From JAJPKK01 sp963747835 (GTDB taxonomy: Bacteria > Pseudomonadota > Alphaproteobacteria > Rhizobiales > Xanthobacteraceae), in contig CAVVGO010000007.1 of the NCBI GenBank assembly GCA_963747835.1, positions 372,001 to 436,000 of the forward strand: DNA of 64,000 nt, given 5' to 3'. Below are positions 59,567-64,000 of the stretch, piece by piece (within the stretch, counting starts at the first letter, position 1; every line of letters starts with the position of its first letter). The notes under the pieces were generated by a model. That model was not told the DNA's origin. It made no database searches and saw nothing but the letters and a program-made list of their open reading frames with translations. A program made the position numbers and the translations under genes.

Positions 59567-60346
59567 TCAACCGGCGGTGGCGCTGATATGGTCCTCCAGG
59601 GCGTGCTTGGTGGCAAGGAGCCGGTCGCGGATCAGCGTCTCGTGATCGTGGAAGCGCTGGCTCGGCACCGGCACCGAGATCGCAACGTCGTTACCGAGCG
59701 GATCGCGGAGCGCCACCCCGGCGGCGCAGATGCCGAGCGTGTGCTCCTCACGGTCGAACGCGACGCCGGTCCTGCGCACGTTTTTAAGCTCGCGCAACAG
59801 CGCGTCGATCCGCGTCACCGTGTTGGGCGTGCGCGGTTCGAAATGGGACCCGATGAGCGTCTCCACCGCGGCGGCGTCGCATTGGGCGAGATAGGCTTTG
59901 CCATTCGCGGTGCAGTACAGCGGAAAGGATTCCCCCACCGCCGAGACGGTGCGCAGCCGTTGCGAGCCGATCACCTGGTCGATGAAGACGAGATGATCCT
60001 TTTTGACCACTGAAAGGTCGACGGTCTCGCGCAGCTCGCTCGACAGCCTGACGATAAAAGGCTTGGCAAGATCGACGAAATCGGTGCGCACGGAAGCGGC
60101 GAGCCGCAGGATGGTCGGCCCCAGCCGGACCCGCCCGTTGGGCGTCGCGGCGATCACGATCTTTTCGGTCTCCAAGGCGGCGACGATGCGCTGGACGGTC
60201 GAGCGCGCGAGGTTCGCACGCTGAGCGATCTCGCCGAGGCTGAGACCGCCTTGCTCATCTTCGAGCGCACGTAGGATCGCGGCGGCGCGCGCGATCACCT
60301 GGACCTGGCTTTTGTCGTTGGGCGCGGAGCGTTCGGCGCCGGTCAT
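59567..60346 (-). CDS. IclR-family transcriptional regulator
   Basis: 259 residues: winged helix-turn-helix (about 18-80, with LSLGEIAQRANLARSTVQRI as the recognition unit) and a C-terminal effector-binding IclR domain (VDLSVVKKDHLVFIDQVIGS, PLYCTANGKAYLA, GVAFDREEHTLGICAAGVAL). It likely controls the flanking cyclase operon and the divergent decarboxylase gene in response to an aromatic or related acid. Both target promoters carry a shared ATACGGTACA sequence. Confidence 0.92.
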   Translation of the reverse strand: MTGAERSAPNDKSQVQVIARAAAILRALEDEQGGLSLGEIAQRANLARSTVQRIVAALETEKIVIAATPNGRVRLGPTILRLAASVRTDFVDLAKPFIVRLSSELRETVDLSVVKKDHLVFIDQVIGSQRLRTVSAVGESFPLYCTANGKAYLAQCDAAAVETLIGSHFEPRTPNTVTRIDALLRELKNVRRTGVAFDREEHTLGICAAGVALRDPLGNDVAISVPVPSQRFHDHETLIRDRLLATKHALEDHISATAG

Positions 60347-60415
60347 GCAAAGCGTCCTCTTACCTAGCCGTCGTTACTTGTCGGCCAGCTCACTCAATGA
60401 TACATCGCGCCCAAC

Positions 60416-60425
60416 ATACGGTACA
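60416..60425. promoter_or_regulatory. Half-site ATACGGTACA ahead of the decarboxylase gene
   Basis: Identical to 59486-59495, one arm of the palindrome. It ends 11 bp before the ATG at 60437, where a bound protein would block translation initiation or transcription start. No good Shine-Dalgarno sequence is visible at this gene. Confidence 0.45.
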
Positions 60426-60436
60426 AAAGAAATCAC

Positions 60437-61390
60437 ATGGTCAAAAAAATTGCCCTGGAAGAGCACTTCCTGTCGCCCGGTTTCGAGGATTACTGGAAGA
60501 CGACATCGGGCGAGATCGCCCCGGAAATCTACCAGCAAGCCGTAAAGCGGTTGTCCGAATTCGGCGAAATGCGCCTTGCCGTGATGGATCGCGGCGGCAT
60601 CGAGCGCGCGGTACTGTCCATTTCGGGGCCCGGGGTGCAGATCGAGCGCGACGTTGCCACCGCGGTGCGCCGCGCGCGCAAGTCAAACGATTTCCTCGCC
60701 CGCGAGATTCAAAAGCGACCAGATCGCTATTTGGGCTTCGCACACCTCGCCATGCAGGATGCCGCGGCCGCGGCCGACGAACTCGCGCGAGCGATGAGCG
60801 AGCTTGGCTTCGTAGGCGCAATGATCAACGGACATACCAACGGGCAATATCTCGACCACCCCTCGCTCTATCCGTTCTGGGAGCGCGCCGAGGCGCTCGG
60901 CGCCGTGATCTATCTGCACCCGGCCGATCCGCCGGCCCAGATGCCGGTTCTGGCCGGCACCAAAGGGCTCACGCGCGCAACATGGGAATGGGGCGTCGAG
61001 ACCGGCTCGCACGCACTGCGCCTCGTGTTCGGCGGACATTTCGACCGCTTCCCGCGCGCCACTCTGGCGCTCGGCCATCTCGGCGAAATGCTGCCTTACC
61101 TGCTATGGCGCTTCGACAGCCGCGCGGAATTCTATGCCGTAAAGCTTGCCCGCCGTCCGTCGGACTACATACGCGAGAATATCGTGATGACGATCTCCGG
61201 CATGTTCTCGGCCGAGCCGCTCCATTGCGCCATCAATGCGGTCGGCCACGAACGGATCATGTTCTCGGCCGACTATCCCTTCGAATCTTCCGACGAGGCG
61301 AGCACGTTCATCGACCAGGTGTCGCTTGCCGAGGACGTGCGCGCCGATATCTGCTTCAACAATGCGGCCCGGCTGCTGCGACTGGGGTGA
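60437..61390 (+). CDS. Gamma-resorcylate/hydroxybenzoate decarboxylase-like amidohydrolase
   Basis: 317 residues of the amidohydrolase-2 fold. KIALEEHFLSPGF at the N-terminus (metal-binding E-x-H in place of HxH), MDRGGIERAVLSISGPGVQ, VGAMINGHTNGQYLD, YLHPADPP, LGHLGEMLPYLLWR and FSADYPFES match the non-oxidative decarboxylases of resorcylate and dihydroxybenzoate, including both key His residues and the Asp. It is divergent from iclR and probably under its control. Exact substrate not determinable. Confidence 0.87.
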   Translation: MVKKIALEEHFLSPGFEDYWKTTSGEIAPEIYQQAVKRLSEFGEMRLAVMDRGGIERAVLSISGPGVQIERDVATAVRRARKSNDFLAREIQKRPDRYLGFAHLAMQDAAAAADELARAMSELGFVGAMINGHTNGQYLDHPSLYPFWERAEALGAVIYLHPADPPAQMPVLAGTKGLTRATWEWGVETGSHALRLVFGGHFDRFPRATLALGHLGEMLPYLLWRFDSRAEFYAVKLARRPSDYIRENIVMTISGMFSAEPLHCAINAVGHERIMFSADYPFESSDEASTFIDQVSLAEDVRADICFNNAARLLRLG

Positions 61391-61523
61391 TCCTGATAGC
61401 CGCACCCGCAAATATGACCGCATGATCGGGCCGGCGGCCATCATGGCGCCACCGGATGCACGCTTTATTCACCTCGCACTGCCCATTATGGTCGCCGCCT
61501 TCAATTCGAAAAGAGCACTTGGC

Positions 61524-62042
61524 ATGGGTTTCCGATTCCTGCGCTTGGTTGCGCCGTTGGGGCTCGCGGTCGCCGCGTTGTCGGCCTGCGTCAGCGACCA
61601 GCCGCCCGCCCAGCCGAGCTTCTATGCCAGCATGGCGGATGCATCCGCGGTGGTGGACGCCGACGCGGCCGCATCCATGATCTCCGGCTACCGCCAGAAC
61701 AACAGTCTGGGCGCCGTCGTGGTCGATCCCGATCTGATGCGCATGGCGCTGGAGCAGGCGCACGCCATGGCGGCGCGCGACAAGCTTGATCGCAGCGCCG
61801 GTCGCGAATTCAACGGCCGGCTCTCGAGTGCGGGTTTTGACGCCCGCGTCGCGGTCGAGAACGTTGGTGCCGGCTATCACACGCTGGCCGAGGCGTTTTC
61901 CGGCTGGCGCGATTCGCCGCCGCACCGCGCCAACATGCTCAAGGCCGGCGTCAACCGCATGGGCATCGCGGCCGTCTATGCCCCGCAATCGAAATACAAG
62001 GTGTTCTGGGCGCTCATCATGGCGGCGCGAGGCGAGGGCTGA
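61524..62042 (+). CDS. CAP/SCP-domain lipoprotein
   Basis: 172 residues with a signal sequence and lipobox LSAC (RLVAPLGLAVAALSACVS). The CAP domain carries SLGAVVVDPDLMRMALEQAH with the early His, VAVENVGAGYHTLAEAFSGW with the central Glu, and SPPHRANMLKAGVNRMGIA with the late His, all standard for this fold. Outer-membrane or periplasmic location expected. ATG 61524 chosen for the signal peptide; the frame is open further upstream. Confidence 0.87.
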   Translation: MGFRFLRLVAPLGLAVAALSACVSDQPPAQPSFYASMADASAVVDADAAASMISGYRQNNSLGAVVVDPDLMRMALEQAHAMAARDKLDRSAGREFNGRLSSAGFDARVAVENVGAGYHTLAEAFSGWRDSPPHRANMLKAGVNRMGIAAVYAPQSKYKVFWALIMAARGEG

Positions 62043-62158
62043 AGCCTTCGCCCGCGACGCATCCGTCGCCGGCCTCGGCCGCGCTTGTCCCTGCCATCCA
62101 TCATTGTAAGCTGGCCGCGAAGGTTCGGCGCGTTCGCTATTAGTGGCGGGAGGATTCC

Positions 62159-62687
62159 ATGGGACGTATCGGAGCGGCATGCCTGCTGATGCTGACGGGC
62201 GTGTTGCAAGCCGCGGCGGCGGAGTTGCCGTCCCGGAAGCCTGGCCTGTGGGAAGTCAAGACCAGCTTCGAGAACCGCAGCGTCGCCCAAACGTTCCAGC
62301 AGTGCATCGACGCCGCCACCGATCAGATGTTGCAGTCGAGTGCCGGGCCGTTCTCCGCCGATGCCTGTCCCAAGCGCGAAGTCCAGAAATCCGGTGACAC
62401 GACAACGATCGAATTCGACCTGCACCTTGGGTGGAAAGACCGCCACTTCACGCGCCGTCGTCATCGGCAGTTTCGACAGCGCCTACACCATGACGGTCAC
62501 GTCCCGCAGCGAGGCCGTGCCCGGCGGCGCCGTGAACATGACCATCGTCGGCAAATGGCTCGGCCCCTGCGCCAAGGACCAGAAACCCGGCGATGTGATT
62601 ATGCCGGGCGGCATTAAGATCAACATCCCGGAAATGCGCAGTCGCGTTCCCTCCGCGATTGACCCGGGCGCGCCCCCGCCGCGGTAA
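62159..62687 (+). CDS. DUF3617-like exported protein (one frameshift)
   Basis: Signal peptide (IGAACLLMLTGVLQAAAA) followed by LPSRKPGLWEVKTSFEN and QQCIDAATDQML, and a C-terminal half VIGSFDSAYTMTVTS...GKWLGPCAKDQKPGDV. Four Cys could form two disulfides. Near 62421 the frame changes; removing one C (GAC-C-TGC) restores a continuous protein of about 175 residues. DUF3617 proteins are periplasmic and uncharacterised. Confidence 0.8.
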
Positions 62688-62735
62688 GGGCGCACACACT
62701 TGCAAATCCGGATAATAAGCGCCGCTCGCGCGACG

Positions 62736-62933
62736 CTACTTCTTGCCGGGCCGTTCGGCTTCCTCGATCGCCTCTTCGTGATACCAGCCGCTGCCAAACG
62801 CGGTTTTGGCAATTCGCAGCGAAGCAAAATCCGCGGCGGGATTAGTCCCTTCGTGACGGCCGCCGACTGAACCGCGAAGCTGCGCAGGAAACTGGTAGAT
62901 TTGGGCCGAGCCGGAAGCAAAATTCGTAGTCAT
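62736..62933 (-). CDS. DUF2735-family small protein next to glnII
   Basis: 65 residues, MTTNFASGSAQIYQFP, then RIAKTAFGSGWYHEEAIEEA and a basic tail. This matches the small DUF2735 proteins encoded divergently from glnII in rhizobia. No known function; the conserved link with glutamine synthetase suggests a nitrogen-related role. Confidence 0.8.
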   Translation of the reverse strand: MTTNFASGSAQIYQFPAQLRGSVGGRHEGTNPAADFASLRIAKTAFGSGWYHEEAIEEAERPGKK

Positions 62934-63116
62934 TGGGTCGTCTTTCTATAGTGCTGCGCGTTAGCGCGGCCGATGTAGATAATGCTCTTACGCAGATTTT
63001 GAATGGCGATTGTGCAGTATGCCCCATTAAAATCAGCGAATGTCTATATTATCAGCACGTGTTCGTTTGCTGCTTTGGGTAGCATTCCTTGCCAAGGGCG
63101 GTGCGGTTGCACCTGC

Positions 63117-63132
63117 TGGCATATTTGATGCT
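63117..63132 (+). promoter_or_regulatory. Sigma-54 promoter for glnII
   Basis: TGGCATATTTGATGCT has the invariant GG (63118-63119) and GC (63130-63131) spaced by 10 bp, the -24/-12 pattern of RpoN promoters. Transcription would begin near 63143, leaving a leader of about 85 nt to the glnII ATG. glnII is known to be RpoN/NtrC-dependent in rhizobia, which fits. The rest of the 295-bp gap holds no gene. Confidence 0.65.
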
Positions 63133-63228
63133 TGGGAACCCCGGCGCCGGTTGAAGGCCGAGCACGCCTTTCGCAGTGCGAAAAGGATTTCCTCACACTT
63201 ATCGTCATCAGCCTATGAGAGATCAGCA

Positions 63229-64000
63229 ATGACAAAGTACAAGCTCGAGTACATATGGCTCGACGGGTACACCCCGACGCCGAATCTTCGCGGAAAAACG
63301 CAGATCAAGGAATTCGACGCATTTCCCACGCTCGAGCAACTTCCTTTGTGGGGTTTTGACGGAAGTTCCACCAAGCAGGCGGAAGGGCGAAGCTCGGACT
63401 GCGTCCTGAAGCCGGTCCGGGTTTTTCCCGACGGCGCACGCAAGAACGGCGCTCTCGTGATGTGCGAAGTCATGATGCCGGACGGCGTCACGCCGCATGC
63501 ATCGAACAAGCGCGCGACCATCCTTGACGATGAGGGTGCGTGGTTCGGATTCGAGCAAGAATACTTCTTCTATAAGGGCGGCCGCCCGCTCGGCTTCCCT
63601 TCATCCGGCTATCCGGCGCCTCAGGGCCCCTACTACACGGGCGTCGGCTACAGCAAGGTCGGTGACGTGGCCCGCACGATCGTCGAGGAACACCTCGATC
63701 TCTGTCTCTTCGCCGGCATCAACCATGAAGGCATCAATGCCGAAGTGGCAAAGGGTCAGTGGGAATTTCAGATCTTCGGCAAGGGCTCCAAAAAAGCCGC
63801 CGACGAGATGTGGATGGCTCGCTACCTGATGGAGCGGCTGACAGAGAAATACGGCATCGACATCGAGTATCACTGCAAGCCGCTGGGCGACACCGATTGG
63901 AACGGGTCCGGCATGCACGCCAACTTCTCGACGACCTATTTGCGCGAGACGGGCGGCAAGGACTACTTCGAGAAGCTGATGGCCGCTTTCGACGCCGCCC
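63229..64000 (+). CDS. glnII: Glutamine synthetase type II, N-terminal part (runs off right edge)
   Basis: ATP-dependent amidation of glutamate with ammonium. The 257 visible residues start MTKYKLEYIWLDGYTPTPNL and include LPLWGFDGSSTKQAEG, FGFEQEYFFY (metal Glu), GINHEGINAEVAKGQWEFQI and GDTDWNGSGMHANFST, all GSII-type signatures related to eukaryotic enzymes. GSII is the second glutamine synthetase of Rhizobiales and lacks the adenylylation site of GlnA. Preceded by a sigma-54 promoter. Confidence 0.95.
   Translation, partial: MTKYKLEYIWLDGYTPTPNLRGKTQIKEFDAFPTLEQLPLWGFDGSSTKQAEGRSSDCVLKPVRVFPDGARKNGALVMCEVMMPDGVTPHASNKRATILDDEGAWFGFEQEYFFYKGGRPLGFPSSGYPAPQGPYYTGVGYSKVGDVARTIVEEHLDLCLFAGINHEGINAEVAKGQWEFQIFGKGSKKAADEMWMARYLMERLTEKYGIDIEYHCKPLGDTDWNGSGMHANFSTTYLRETGGKDYFEKLMAAFDAA

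Noticed and set aside
63098..63112. GGTGCGGTTGCACC inverted repeat considered as an NtrC enhancer site
   Set aside because: Arms are in the opposite orientation to the usual NtrC consensus and it abuts the -24 element, too close for an enhancer.

Overview
The window is high-GC DNA from an alphaproteobacterium of the order Hyphomicrobiales (Rhizobiales), probably near the Bradyrhizobium/Xanthobacteraceae group. This rests on the ribF-ileS order, a GlnII-type glutamine synthetase with its divergent DUF2735 neighbour and sigma-54 promoter, the many acyl-CoA dehydrogenases, a Bug-type solute receptor, and short palindromic intergenic repeats of the kind common in that group. No species is claimed.

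Layout: 1-7.2 kb carries ileS (cut by the window edge), ribF, a CheY/CheZ pair, a HAD phosphatase and a degenerate EAL protein. 7.5-8.9 kb is a frameshifted omega-amino-acid aminotransferase. 8.9-13 kb is the most unusual part: an AT-richer accessory segment with a two-gene overlapping pair (unknown protein plus DUF1828-like protein), a ~90-bp diverged remnant of hisS, and a small helical protein that reads without a stop into hisS. hisS itself is a mosaic, with a compositionally different middle section, and is split by a frameshift. 13-18.3 kb holds fatty-acid/CoA metabolism (two SDR/acyl-CoA dehydrogenase pairs and another acyl-CoA dehydrogenase) and an exported EF-hand protein. 18.5-26.4 kb has an NHL-repeat protein, glpD-glpK and an M1 aminopeptidase. 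26.4-30.2 kb is a set of exported proteins including a Tat-signalled ThDP enzyme and a diheme cytochrome c. 30.3-33.5 kb encodes coenzyme F420 functions (NADPH:F420 reductase and the fused FO synthase FbiC). 33.8-40.7 kb holds transporters, a patatin, small membrane proteins and a membrane metallophosphoesterase.

41.4-47.2 kb carries a Tat-exported P450-like haem protein, the selenocysteine tRNA gene (selC), a polysaccharide deacetylase, an MFS transporter and selA, so the organism should make selenoproteins. 47.3-54.2 kb has a flavoprotein monooxygenase, an Ldh-family dehydrogenase, LptF, an ABC exporter and a PcaD-like lactonase. 54.2-61.4 kb looks like a catabolic locus for an aromatic or other organic acid: Bug receptor, two amidohydrolase-2 family proteins, hydroxyacyl-CoA dehydrogenase, SDR, cupin, cyclase and an IclR regulator with matching operator-like sites at two promoters. 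The window ends in the glnII region.

Many genes are broken by frameshifts whose flanks remain conserved. Most can be read as single-base insertions and they cluster in very GC-rich stretches (7.5-8.9, 14.3-14.8, 17.1-17.9, 21.6-23.2, 23.7-25.0 kb), so uncorrected sequencing error is more likely than true decay. hisS needs separate judgement.
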